Shown here piece after piece: positions 32,232-42,191 of a DNA stretch of 64,000 nucleotides. The stretch is from contig NC_068347.1 in NCBI RefSeq assembly GCF_014633365.1, positions 20,420,433 through 20,484,432 of the forward strand, given 5' to 3'. Position 1 is the first letter of the stretch, and each line of letters begins with the position of its first letter. The notes under the pieces were generated by a model that was given only the letters and a program-made list of their open reading frames with translations, was not told the DNA's origin and made no database searches. This DNA comes from Diospyros lotus. Its lineage: Eukaryota; Streptophyta; Magnoliopsida; Ericales; Ebenaceae. Position numbers and translations under genes: made by a program.

Positions 32232-32463
32232 TAAACATTAGCCAATAATAGTTTGTATGATACAGCATTCATAATTATAACCAGAACATCTATTAGAGTT
32301 GTAATTGGACCAGTTTTTATTAAAGTCCATACAAGCCAATTCTTTTATGATAGAAATAGGGGTTCCACCTCTAAGAGTCTGTCTGACGTTATTAAGCTTG
32401 AAAAATATCCTTAATATGTTTAAATACATTGCTGTATGCTTGACTTTGATTTGTACATGGGCA

Positions 32464-32640
32464 GTAGACCCAGTGTAGTCAAAGCTTGCTAGGTGCTTCG
32501 TGCTTGGGCTCCTAGAGGAACCACGAAAATGCCTTGTCTCCTCCAGGTGAGGTGACTTCAATCAGGTGGTGCCTAGACAAGAGCCTCAGATAACGTGACA
32601 GGTATTGAAGGCACTCACCTAGGTGTAAAAAAGAAAAAGA
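32464..32640. repeat. CAGTGTAGTCAA repeat family, partial copy
   Basis: CAGTGTAGTCAAAGCTTGCTAGG begins here and is followed by CCTAG/CTAGG-rich text ending CACCTAGGTG before an A-rich stretch. A related copy starts CAGTGTAGTCAATGAC at 47170, and a longer element with CCTAGGCG motifs is at 40244. I take these to be one non-autonomous DNA-transposon family with short CCTAGGCGC repeats. No terminal inverted partner is found for this copy. Confidence 0.4.
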
Positions 32641-33558
32641 AGAATTGAGACAAAATCAAAAGAGGCACACAAAAAGCACTTACAAGTCAAAAACAAAGAG
32701 TCAAATAGAAGCAAAATAGGGAAGAAAAGAGAAATATCACCATTGAGTCGTTGCTATTGTTCTTTGTTCAGGCTATTGCTATAAGCTGCCTTCTAAATTT
32801 CTCTCCCTTCTCAATTTCTCTCCTCTTTGTAGTTGGAAAGGTCACCGTGACATATATCCCAAAGTTCTTTGTTTGAACATAATTAAAAAAAAAATTATCT
32901 TTGAGATTTTTCCAGACTTCTTATATACATTGTTTGGTTATCTTTTTTATTTATATATTTTTGTTAATTTTTTGTCAGATTCTAGAATTTGATATGGAAC
33001 TCTCACCAAATCGGTTATAGGGATTGCATCACCATTGGCTTTTGTTATCTTGTTGGAACTGCTCATTGGTTTATAGGATTCAAACACATTTAAATCATAG
33101 GTCATATAGTTAGTAGCTTCTGAGTCTAGAATCTATAAATTATTCCTAATAGTATGTGAGGCAGTAAGGGATTTAGAATGAAAATAAATACTTGCTTGAG
33201 CCATGGAGCAAGTGCCATCTTGAATGGTTCTCAAAAAGCTTTTCAGCTTATTGATTTCATCAGCGTTCAGTTGGTCAGCCATGTTAACTGGATCTGCCTT
33301 CTTAGTAATGGTTTCTTCCTCCTTAGTTGCATTATAAGCTTGTGCTTGATTCCTAGACTGTATATTCCTCAAACCTCCCATCTTGTTCAGCACTACCTCT
33401 TTTCCATGCAACTTAAAATAAGTTTCCTCGGTATGCCTGGGTTTTTTGCGAAAAGAACACCACAAATTTTCCCAATTTTGTGGTCTAGAATTAGAATCAT
33501 TCCTGCCCTACTGTGACTTGAATCGAGAGCCATCCATCTTATTAGTCACCATTGTAGA
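32641..33558 (-). pseudogene. Copia gag C-terminus and protease start (older minus-strand element)
   Basis: The minus strand carries a knuckle remnant at about 33460-33400 (Cys-Ser-Phe-Arg-Lys-Lys-Pro-Arg-His), in which the usual second and last Cys are changed. A Gln/Asn-rich gag tail follows. Around 33110-33060 a Thr-Asn-Tyr-Met-Thr block suggests the start of the protease region. Beyond about 33000 nothing is recognisable. The gene continues at 38705-39320: the 33559-38704 Copia inserted into it, with GTAGA duplicated at both junctions. Confidence 0.75.
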
Positions 33559-33820
33559 TGTTGAAGGAATTAAACCCGGTTGAAGCCTTGAGTTATTGAT
33601 TAGTTTTGTTGTCGCTGTTTAGTAAATAGCTGCTACTTTTAGCTATTATGTGTTATGCTTAAATGGTTATTAGAAAGATGTTTCAGTTGTATAAATAGGT
33701 GGTTCTCTTATCATTAATGAGTATTGATCGAGGTATTTTTCAGACAGTTTCTTGATTTGTTCTTTCTCTCTCTCTCTCTTTGTCTGATTTTCATTTTCGT
33801 CATTTTCTATTCAAATTACA
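33559..33820 (+). repeat. 5' LTR of the 33559 Copia
   Basis: It starts TGTTGAAGG and ends TTACA. It holds a TATA-like GTATAAATAGG near 33690 and a CT-rich leader before the primer site, so it would carry the element promoter. Confidence 0.93.
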
Positions 33821-33832
33821 TGGTATCAGAGG
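33821..33832 (+). promoter_or_regulatory. Primer binding site of the 33559 Copia
   Basis: TGGTATCAGAGG directly follows the 5' LTR and differs at the last base from the initiator tRNA-Met complement TGGTATCAGAGC. Confidence 0.9.
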
Positions 33833-33846
33833 CACGACCAACGTCA

Positions 33847-34850
33847 ATGGCTGTTGTTCGTGATTCTAGTGCCTCATCTTTGCCTCGATCAAATTGTTCC
33901 TCCGATTCGGAAATTGATTTTCCATCGGTTGCGAAATCTTTAAGTTTCGTTCCGATTAAACTCAACACTGATAATTACTTGTTTTGGAAAGCACAAGTTC
34001 TAGCTACTATTCGAGCCTTCGATCTTCTTTTGTTCATGAATGAGTCTTAGACTCCTTCATAGTACATTCTGAATCCAAATTCTAATGCAAAAGGTTCAGA
34101 TCCAGAAACTTTGAATCCTACACACATGACATGGATTCGTTCTGACCAACTGTTTCTTGGCTGGTTATTCTTGACGATGGACAAGGAAGTTCTCACTTAG
34201 GTGATACATTGTGAGACTTCGAAGGAGATATGGTCTTCACTTGAAGCTTTGTATTCGTAGCAGACCGTTGCAAAGTCGTTTCAATTGAAACAACAATTGC
34301 GGTCAGTTAAAATAAATTCTCTTTCTGTTAATGATTATATTCTACGAATTAAGACCATTGCACATGCATTAGCTGCAATTGGTGAACTTCTAGGTGACAA
34401 GGATTTACTGTTGTCTATCTTGAATGGTCTGGATCATGAATATGACATAGTAGTAAGTTTGATTACTTATCAGATGGATGAGATCAATCTAGAAAAGGTG
34501 CAATATCTTCTCCTTATGCATGAACAACGCTTAGCCTCTAAGAATTTAGTTGATTCTTCGTTTGTGAATTTTGATTCTGTTGTTAATGCCAATGTTGCAA
34601 CCTATGGTTCTAGATCTGGTAATGATTCAATTAATAACAATAGAGGAGGAACTAGAGGAGGAAATATGTCTCGTGGAGGAGGATATGTGAATAAAGGTGG
34701 TTGAGGTAGAGGTTGATCTGGTGGCAGGAGAATCTATTGTCAGTTATGTGGCAAACCTGGTCATTTTATGGACAAGTGTTACCACTGCTTTGATAGAAAT
34801 TTTCAGCGAGGTTCTGGTCAATTTCAAGGCTATAATCAGTTTGGCTGAGG
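33847..34850 (+). pseudogene. Copia gag (33559 element)
   Basis: The frame starts near the ATG at 33847 and shows a gag N-terminus with Leu-Asn-Thr-Asp-Asn-Tyr-Leu-Phe-Trp. The UBN2-type domain is at 34285-34560 (Leu-Asn-Gly-Leu-Asp-His-Glu-Tyr). A Gly/Arg-rich stretch (Gly-Gly-Thr-Arg-Gly-Gly) follows, then a perfect Cys-X2-Cys-X4-His-X4-Cys knuckle at 34738-34779. Stops at about 34048, 34198, 34258 and 34702 break it. The Gly-Arg-rich plus knuckle tail suits RNA binding in the particle. Confidence 0.88.
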
Positions 34851-36502
34851 AGGTGGTTTTCAGGTTCAAACAGAACCACATGCATATTTTGCTAGTCCTA
34901 GTGAGTCTAATGAAGTTTTTGTGGCTGATCTAGGTTCTACCTCCTCTTACAATTATCTGCCTCAACCAACTGATAACTATTCTCAGTTTTCCTCTCGTGC
35001 TGATTCTCCTTGATTTGTTGATTCTGGTGCAACCAATCATATTACCACTAATCTCAACAACTTATCTCTATCATCTCCTTATCAAGGACACTGTTGGTGA
35101 TGGTAAGGCCTTACATATTTCTCATGTTGGTGTTGTTCATTTGCATACACAAGCTTCTCCTAAATTTGTTCTTTCATTGCCTAATGTTCTACACGTTCCT
35201 CATATGAAAAAGAGTCTTCTTAGTGTTTCACAACTTACAAGAGATAATAATGTAGTTGCTGCGTTTAACTCTACTTCTTGTTTGATTAAGGACAAGGACT
35301 CCGAGCTGGTGTTACTCCGAGGAACCCTTAGAGATGGTCTTTATCAGTTGGTGTCAACTTTTGACTCTGTTGTCCCAAATCATCTCAAACCATCATTTCT
35401 TTTGAGACTTTAGGACTTGCTGCCAAGCATTGTTTCAAGACCTCAGGCATTGTTCCTTTTGTTTCTAATAAAAGTCGATAGAATCTAATTTCTCTAGATC
35501 TATCCTTGAGTGTAAATGTAGCTCAAGCAGATTGTGTAGGACAGTAGTGGCATGCCAAATTAGGGCACCCTGCTTATCATGTACTAAAACATGTGTTGAA
35601 TAAAATTCAAGTTTCTTGCCCAAAGTCTGCTATTTCTTTTTGTGATTCCTATAAGATTGGCAAATCACATCAACTTTTTTTTTTTTCTAGTTGTTCAATT
35701 ACACTTAAAAACCCTTTGGAATTAGTTTATTCCGATGTTTGGGGTCCAGCACCTGTTACTTTTGTTGAGGGTTATCGCTACTATATTGTCTTTGTTGATG
35801 CTTACACACGATACTCATGGCTTTATCCTTTAAAACTGAAATCTGATGCCCTCCAACCAAACCTTTGTAAACTTTCATAAGCTAGCTGAATTACAGTATA
35901 ACTCAAAGTTGAAAGTCTTACAAATTGACAATGGGGGTGAGTTTAAAGCCTTTTTATCCTATCTTTGTACTTGTGGTATTCAACCTCGTTTCTCATGTCC
36001 TTATACACACCAACAAAATGGTGTAGCTGAGAGAAAATATCGTCATATTGCTGAAATGGGATTAACCTTGCTAGCTCATGCTCGAATGACATTATCCTTT
36101 TTGGTTGTAGCTTTTCACACAGTTGTTTATCTCATTAATATTCTACCTTCATCCGTTCTTAATTTTTCAAGTCCATTTGAGCAGCTCTATCATAAACGGC
36201 CTAATTATTTTGCTCTTCAACCTTTTGGATGCACTTGTTTTCCCTATCTTAGACCTTATAATCAGCATATGTTTGATTTCCATTCTGCTAAGTGTGTTTT
36301 CATTGGGTATAGCTATGATCAAGCAAGGTATAAATGCTTACATCTTTCGGGGAGAGTGTATGTTTCAAGGCATGTTCAATTTAACCCCAATGAATATCTC
36401 TATCCTAATCTGTTTCAGTTGTTTGGAAATTCAGTATCTATGGCTAACTTTGCCAGGCCTTCTTCAACTGAAGTTTTTCATTATCTTCCCTCTTTTTCTT
36501 GA
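34851..36502 (+). pseudogene. Copia protease and integrase (33559 element)
   Basis: The protease motif Asp-Ser-Gly-Ala is at 35020-35031 (then Thr-Asn-His-Ile). The GAG-pre-integrase part has Trp-His-Ala-Lys-Leu-Gly-His near 35549. The DDE core reads Tyr-Ser-Asp-Val-Trp-Gly-Pro near 35730, Gln-Ile-Asp-Asn-Gly-Gly-Glu-Phe near 35920, and Gln-Asn-Gly-Val-Ala-Glu-Arg near 36017, so all three catalytic acids are present. Frameshifts near 35090 and 35870 and stops at about 35010, 35410 and 35546 separate the pieces. The integrase C-terminal region runs to 36502. Confidence 0.88.
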
Positions 36503-37705
36503 AGTGTTCCTCGGGTACAACAACCCTTAGTTTCTTCCTTATCTGACACTAGTAATGGTAGCTTAGTTAACACTTCTCCAGTGCCTTTGGAGAATCCAGC
36601 CGTGCCTCAGCATTCTTCTTCATCCTCTTCTAGACATTGTTCATCGTTTTCTCTATCTCCATCTTTTCCACTTTCTCCATCTTCTTGTGTACCTAAGTAT
36701 AAACTTCCACCAGCACTTTCAGTTCATCCTATGCTTACTCGATCTCAAGTTAAACTGTCTTTGGCTACTTCTCCTCATGTCCTGTTAACTACCCTAGAAC
36801 CTAGCTTAGTCCATGATGCTCTCTTAGATCCTCACTGGGCTAAGGCTATGTAGGAGGAATTTTCTGTTTTACAGTCTATTTACACTTGGGACTTGGTTCC
36901 CTTCTCATCAGATATGAATCTTATTGGGTGTAAATGGGTGTTTCGTGTCAAGTACAAATCTGATGGGTCTATTCTCAAATACAAAGCTCGTTTGGTGGCT
37001 AAGGGTTTCTTACAAACACCCAGTATAGACTATGGAGAGACTTTCAGCCTTGTTGTAAAGGCTCCAACAATAAGAGTTCTCTTTTCTTTAGCTGTAAAAT
37101 TTGGTTGGGATATACAACAGGTTGATATTAACAATGCCTTCTTGAATGGAGATTTAACCGAAGATGTATATATGGCACAGACGGAAGGTTTTACTGATTC
37201 TCAGTTTCCATCTTATGTTTGCAAACTTAAAAAGTCCCTTTATGGACTAAAGCAAGCTCCAAGAGCTTGGTACACCAAGCTATGCCAAGCCTTACAAAGT
37301 TAGGGTTTTATTCGATCAGTTTCAGATGCATCCTTGTTTATTAAACGAACTCTTAAGGCTGTGTTATTTCTTTTGGTGTATGTGGACGATATTCTAATCA
37401 TCGGTTCTGATCCTTCTGCTCTTAAGACTTGCATACATGATTTGGACACCTATTTTGCACTCAAAACCTTAGGTTCGGTTAATTACTTCCTAGGGCTTGA
37501 GGCATTTAGGGACAAGACTGGAATGTATCTTACTCAATCTAAGTATACAATTGATTTGTTGCACAAGGTTGATATGCAGGATTGCAAACCATGTGATACA
37601 CCAATAAATTTGGGGATGTCCTTTACTGATAAAGGTGAGAATTTCTCCAACCCATCACTATATAGAACCATTATCGGTTCACTTCAATACTTGACCTACA
37701 CTTAG
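36503..37705 (+). pseudogene. Copia reverse transcriptase (33559 element)
   Basis: A Ser/Pro-rich linker (36581-36780) leads into RT at about 36890. Blocks in order are [23 protein letters not shown] (first catalytic Asp), Tyr-Gly-Leu-Lys-Gln-Ala-Pro and Tyr-Val-Asp-Asp near 37379. Stops at about 36500, 36850 and 37301 interrupt an otherwise well-kept frame. The block set fits the Ale/Retrofit type of Copia. Confidence 0.88.
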
Positions 37706-38389
37706 TCGGATATTTCATTTGTGGTGAATAAGCTGAGTCAATTCCTATCTACTCCTAAAATACAACATTGGACAGCCTGTAAACGGTTACTTAGGTATTT
37801 GAAAGGTACTATTGGCTTGGGACTATTGTTTATACCTAATATAGCTGATTTAACTTTGATAGTTTACACCGATGCAGACTATGCTGGCTGCAAGGTAACA
37901 AGAAAGTCTACAAGTGGTATTCGTGTGTTTCTTGGTTCAAACTTGTTGGTATGGAGCTTAAGAAAGCAGTCAGTTGTTGCTCGCTTAATAGGAGAAGCTG
38001 AGTATCGAGCTATGGCACAAGGTGTAACAGAAATTATGTGGTTAAAATCTCTCTTCACTGAGTTGGGGTATTCCTTGTCCCATGTTCCAGTCTTGTGGTG
38101 TGGTAACCTAGCAGCTAAGAGCATAGCAGAAAATCCAGTATTTCACTCTCGAACAAAGTATATTGCGATAGATGTTCATTTTGTTCGAGAGAAGGTGGAA
38201 AACGGAGATATTGAGATTAGGTATGTTCCTACTTTGTATCAAGTAGCAGATATTTTCACAAAAGAGTTGCCAAGAGACAGATTTTCTTTTCTGTGTAATA
38301 AGCTTGGGCTTCAATGGTCTCCTGTTCATGCTCCTATAATAGCAGAACCATGCTCCTATAATAGCAGAACCAAGTTCAAAAGAGGCTAA
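37706..38389 (+). pseudogene. Copia RNase H (33559 element)
   Basis: After a TAG at 37703-37705 the frame stays open for 222 codons. It shows Tyr-Thr-Asp-Ala-Asp-Tyr-Ala-Gly near 37863, Arg-Lys-Ser-Thr-Ser-Gly, Glu-Ala-Glu-Tyr-Arg-Ala-Met-Ala and, at the end, Ala-Asp-Ile-Phe-Thr-Lys-Glu-Leu-Pro. These are the usual Copia RNase H blocks. The last 24 codons include a tandem duplication of CATGCTCCTATAATAGCAGA (38327-38370). Confidence 0.9.
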
Positions 38390-38420
38390 GCAGTTGAATT
38401 CTATTGCTATCAGGAAGTCT

Positions 38421-38434
38421 ACATTGAGGGGGAA
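38421..38434 (+). promoter_or_regulatory. Polypurine tract of the 33559 Copia
   Basis: ATTGAGGGGGAA lies immediately before the 3' LTR start TGTTGAAGG, the position from which plus-strand synthesis would be primed. Confidence 0.85.
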
Positions 38435-38704
38435 TGTTGAAGGAATTATAGTCGGTTGAAGCCTTGAGTTACTGATTAGTTTTGTTGTCTTTGCTTAGTA
38501 AATAGATGCTACTTTTAGTTGTTATGTGTAATGCTTAAATGGTTATTAGAAAGATGTTTCAGTTGTATAAATAGGTGGTTGTCCTATCATTAATGAGTAT
38601 TGATCGAGGTTTTTTTCAGACACTCTCTTGATTTTTTCTTCCCTTCTCTCTCTCTATTTCTATCTGTCTGATTTTCATCTTCGTCCTTTTCTATTCAAAT
38701 TACA
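38435..38704 (+). repeat. 3' LTR of the 33559 Copia
   Basis: It is 270 bp and the partner of 33559-33820. It differs mainly by substitutions and by short insertions in the CT-rich leader. Confidence 0.93.
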
Positions 38705-39320
38705 GTAGATCCCTCAGGATTGACCTCATTGAGCATAGCTATTTTTCTAAATTCCTCACTAAGAATAATAGAAAACACCTCATTAAGTAGGGGAAGTTTT
38801 TCCCTTCCAAGGACCTACACTCTCACTTGGTCATATTTAGCATTAAGATAAGCCAAAAACTCCACAACTCTGTCCCTCTCAAATATAGAAATAAGGGTGA
38901 CTGCATCCTCACTACATACCATTTTAATATCTTGATAATTATTCAATTCAAGTCAATATCCATTCATCTTATTGTAATATTCAGTCATCTTATTGTAATA
39001 TTCAGTGACTGTCAAAGATCCTTGCATTGTACTATAATTCTTTGTCTTAATGTCAAAAATTACAAAAGCATCTTGTACCTTAGAGTAAGTATGCTTTATA
39101 GTATCTCAAATCTCTTTGGCAGTAGATAAAGACATAATTTTTGCTCACCTTAGGCTACATTAAACTCCAAAGCCAAGACATTATCATAGAGTCCTTGACA
39201 TCCCATGTAGAAAATCTTGGATCTATGACCTTGGGAACCGGCTCACAGTTAAATGGGCTATCTTTCCTTGCCCCTTCAAAAACGTCCGCACAAGTTGAGC
39301 CCGTGTCATGAACATAGGGT
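38705..39320 (-). pseudogene. Copia gag N-terminal and central part (older minus-strand element)
   Basis: This is the other half of the gag interrupted by the 33559 Copia. Read on the minus strand, it has Leu-Lys-Gly-Gln-Gly-Lys-Ile near 39270, Thr-Ala-Lys-Glu-Ile near 39118, and Glu-Arg-Asp-Arg-Val near 38875. The block Asn-Ala-Lys-Tyr-Asp-Gln-Val-Arg-Val-Gln-Val-Leu-Gly follows near 38835. A small tandem duplication of CAGTCATCTTATTGTAATATT lies at about 38960-39003. Several frameshifts are present. Confidence 0.75.
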
Positions 39321-39685
39321 TTAGCCTAGGATTGGAATGACAATCGGAAGGAGCTGTTGAATAGAATCAAGAACAGAATGCTGGAGAGGAAGAAATGGAC
39401 ATAAATGGGGAAAGAATGTAGAGAGAAATGAGGGAGAGAAATAGAGAGAAAATGAGGGGGAGATTGTAGAGAATTGTAGAAAGAGAATTAGAAATTCATT
39501 TAATCAATTCAAGCATATCCATCTCCTCTTACAATGGGACTTTTTATAGGCATAGCTAGCTCCTTAACTAATTTCTACCAGTACTCATGTGCTCCTACCA
39601 AACTAATATAAGCCTGTTATAATATTACCCCTTCATTATATCCCTATCACAATATTACCCTTCTAATCCTACTAGGGACATGTCA
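39321..39685 (-). repeat. Probable LTR of a minus-strand element
   Basis: On the minus strand TGACATGTCCCTAGTAGG starts at 39685, preceded by the purine-rich CAAGGAGGGGAAAT (39686-39700), like a polypurine tract and LTR start. Inside is a CTATAAAAAGTCC TATA-like box near 39540-39550 and then GAAATGAGGGAG-type leader DNA (minus: CT-rich). The outer end and a partner LTR were not found. Confidence 0.4.
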
Positions 39686-40243
39686 ATTTCCCCTCCTTGA
39701 AATGTTTCTTGTCCCCAAGAAACTTATTATCTCCTAGCTATAGTTTCTTTATCCAATACCCATCTTCACCCATTGGTTTCTTCTGCGCCTTTTCTTGTTC
39801 TTATCTTTTATTTCCCTTGTCTCTCACTTCCTCTTTTCTTTTTCCTCAACGATAACATCAATATGATTTGCTGCAACACTAATTTCAGCCATTCGCCTCT
39901 TCCTTAGTGCCGTTAAGAATGGTTCCAGATGTGCTGTCAGCCTTACAACCCCATCCTCCAACTCTTCTTGCTGGAATGTTACCTTTGCTTTGTCTTGTGT
40001 GCCCGTGCCAATGACATACATGTGAGATGTTCCAAGCCAAGGTGCCCGATGCAATCCTTTGTTCCTTCTCTTTAGATTCCTTATTCTGCTATTTTAGGAG
40101 ATCAATGGCATCAGGAGTCTCAGCACCAATGGCAGTACTTGAGAAGCTACCAACTGATTGAGTGCCATCCTCCACTTCCTCACTCTCTTTTTCCATGTAC
40201 TCCTCAGTTCTCTCCACCTTCTTGCTGCCCATTTTACCCCAAG
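39686..40243 (-). pseudogene. Unassigned retroelement-like coding remnant
   Basis: Two minus-strand ORFs (40300-40094 and 40054-39824) have charged, coiled-coil-like composition, with runs of Glu/Lys/Arg. One ends Val-Glu-Glu-Lys-Glu-Lys-Arg-Lys. Near 39750-39700 the minus strand reads Leu-Gly-Asp-Lys-Lys-His-Phe, similar to the end of some Gypsy Pol proteins. I do not recognise a definite domain, so the assignment rests on the neighbouring LTR-like sequence. It may equally be unrelated DNA. Confidence 0.3.
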
Positions 40244-40922
40244 CAGTGTTCGAAAATTCGGCCTAGGCAGCCACCTAGGCGTTAGGCGGCCACTAACCAC
40301 GGCGAAGAAAGGTTGGTCGGCACCTTAGGCGCCGGGTCCGATTAATCGGGCCACGGCGTCGCCTAGACGGTCGAGGCGGCGCCTAACCGCCTGGGTCGCG
40401 TGCGGCTTGGGGCGATCTATTTCCCCCTTCCCTTTCTCTATTTCCTCTTTCCCTTCCTCTCTCTGGTCGTTCATTGTGGGTCGTCTCTCTCTCTCTCTCG
40501 CCGCCGATCTCGTCTCTTGATCGTTCGCTGCCGCTGCCGTCGATCTCGTCTCTTGGCCGGTATGTATCCATCTTCCTCTACCTTCGATCTCGTCTTCCTC
40601 CTCTATGCATGTTGCTCGCTACACTTGCTGCTTGTTGCAGCAGCAAGCTTGCGTTGCTGCCAACGCAAGCTTGAGCCTAGGCGCAACAAGCTTGCTGCTT
40701 GTTGCCAACGCAAGTTTGCTGCTGCAACAAGCAGCAAGCTTGAGTTGTTGCTGCTTGCGGTGGCAGAAAGCTTGCTGTTATCTATAATACATTAATACCA
40801 GTTCATTAGATAGTTCATTAGGAAAAAAAAAAAACAACCATAACAACCATTTTTCCTAGTCGCCACCTAAGCCCCGCCTAGGCGCCCGACTAGCGCCTAG
40901 CGCGTTTTTGATACTTCTGCAA
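40244..40922. mobile_element. CCTAGGCG-rich non-autonomous DNA element
   Basis: The left end is CAGTGTTCGAAAATTCGGCC followed by CCTAGGCG/TTAGGCGG repeats. The right end (40855-40922) has GCCTAGGCGCCC and CTAGCGCCTAGCGCG, then TTTTTGATACTTCTGC, an imperfect inverted match to the left end. The centre is CT-rich and then alternates GCAACAAGC/GCTTGCTGC blocks (40610-40760), which form palindromes. The overlapping ORFs there are repeats, not genes. An 8-bp duplication could not be matched, and the right flank falls in a Copia gag remnant. Confidence 0.6.
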
Positions 40923-41748
40923 TAGGAGGCATAGGATCCTTTCCCAAAATCTGCACTCTTGGTCATACTCTAGGTTAAGACTAGCAAGAAAATTAAGGAT
41001 TCGATCTCTCTCCACAAATGCATGGTGTGTTGTAGTATCTTCAGATCATTGTCATATTTTGGTAATGATCGATCTCAGATCAAATACCTGTAAGTGTATT
41101 GTAATAATTAGTCATTTTCATCCCTTCTTGCTTCATGGCAGCAGCCTCGGTCTAAAGCTCATAGAAAATTGCTACATCTTGCTTCATGGAATAGCTTTTG
41201 TGGAGTGTTCCCCAAATGTCACGAGCAAAAGATAGAAACATGTAGTTTTTACTTATTTTTGGTGACATGGAGTTCTAAAGCCATGACATAATCTTGGCAT
41301 CTTCTTCATTTCCATCCCCCAAACCTTGGATTGGTAGAACTAGGATCCTTATTGGTTAGGTGAGACAGTTTTTCACGCCCTTTTAGATAGGTAGAGACTA
41401 CTTGGGACCATTGGAGATAATTCCTTCCATGGAGTCGATAAGCTAAATTGATTGGATGAAGATCACTATAAGAGCTAGGTGTATGTTCAGTAGATTGAAG
41501 ATCACTCGAGAAATTAGTGGGTTGATCACCTAATGAAAGATTGAAGGATTTGGGATAACTGCATTAGAAACTGTAGACATGGTAGTGGCAATATCTGCCA
41601 AATAGATGTAGCTATGAAGACTGGGAAAAGGGAGAGAGTTGAGGGTAGTCGTTGAATAACAAAGAAGGTTGTAATGACAAAAAAAAAAATCCTAAAAATG
41701 GCAACAGGAAAAAAAAATTAAGGTTCAAGAAATGAGGCTTTGATATCA
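40923..41748 (-). pseudogene. Copia gag of a third minus-strand element
   Basis: Following the primer site at about 41733-41748 (minus TGATATCAAAGCC), the minus strand encodes a gag start near 41582 (Met-Ser-Thr-Val-Ser). Near 41425 comes an Asn-Tyr-Leu-Gln-Trp-Ser-Gln-Val-Val block, the UBN2/DUF4219-type gag signature. Asn-Leu-Glu-Tyr-Asp-Gln is near 40965. It is cut at 40923 by the CCTAGGCG element. Frameshifts and stops are frequent. It is related in sequence to the gag at 38705-39320 but is a separate copy, since both contain the same domain part. Confidence 0.7.
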
Positions 41749-42180
41749 TGTAGGAAAAAATGAAACAAGTTGAGAAAATTGTAAATGCTTACTTGATTGA
41801 TTCTCGAGTAGTAAATGGTATTTATACACAACAACTAGGTTATCTTCTATATTCTAGGAACATATTTGAATATGTTTTGAAGATAAAATACAACAAGAAG
41901 AATTTAAAAAATTGCTAAGATATTTTGGATTATTTTGTTGCCTTATTTGTTGCTGTCTTTATCCCTTTACTCTTGGAATTTTTTAATCTCTAAATCACCT
42001 CATCACTTTATCATTTCATTTCCTATTTTTTCAAACTCCAAATCACCTTATCATTTTATCTTTTCATCTCCTATTTTTCAAGCCATATTACTTGAGTCCT
42101 CCTTTGTGTAAATTGTTATTTTATTTTCAGAATATCTTTGTGATGTTTCCAACGTGAATATTTTCTAAAGCTTTTTTCCC
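41749..42180 (-). repeat. 5' LTR of the third minus-strand Copia
   Basis: TGTAGG at 41749 is the plus-strand start (minus ...CCTACA next to TGATATCAAAGC). The LTR holds TTTATACACA and repeated AAATCACCT(C/T)ATCATTTTATC blocks near 41990-42070. The right limit is approximate; the Gypsy protease remnant starts at about 42190. Confidence 0.5.
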
Positions 42181-42191
42181 GTGATCATCTT

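Larger units (their letters stand above)
33559..38704 (+). mobile_element. Complete Ty1/Copia retrotransposon, TSD GTAGA
   Basis: LTRs at 33559-33820 (262 bp) and 38435-38704 (270 bp) start TGTTGAAGGAATTA and end CAAATTACA. GTAGA flanks the element at 33554-33558 and 38705-38709. The internal order is primer site, gag, protease, integrase, reverse transcriptase, RNase H, polypurine tract. The LTRs are visibly more diverged (roughly 90-92% by eye) than those of the 27143 element, so it is older. Single stops break gag, protease-integrase and RT. It lies in a gag of an antisense Copia and in sense with the proposed host intron. Confidence 0.95.

Noticed and set aside
40400..40795. Overlapping plus-strand ORFs rich in Leu, Ser, Cys
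   Set aside because: They lie in the CT-rich and GCTTGCTGC palindromic part of the CCTAGGCG element; different frames give equally long frames.
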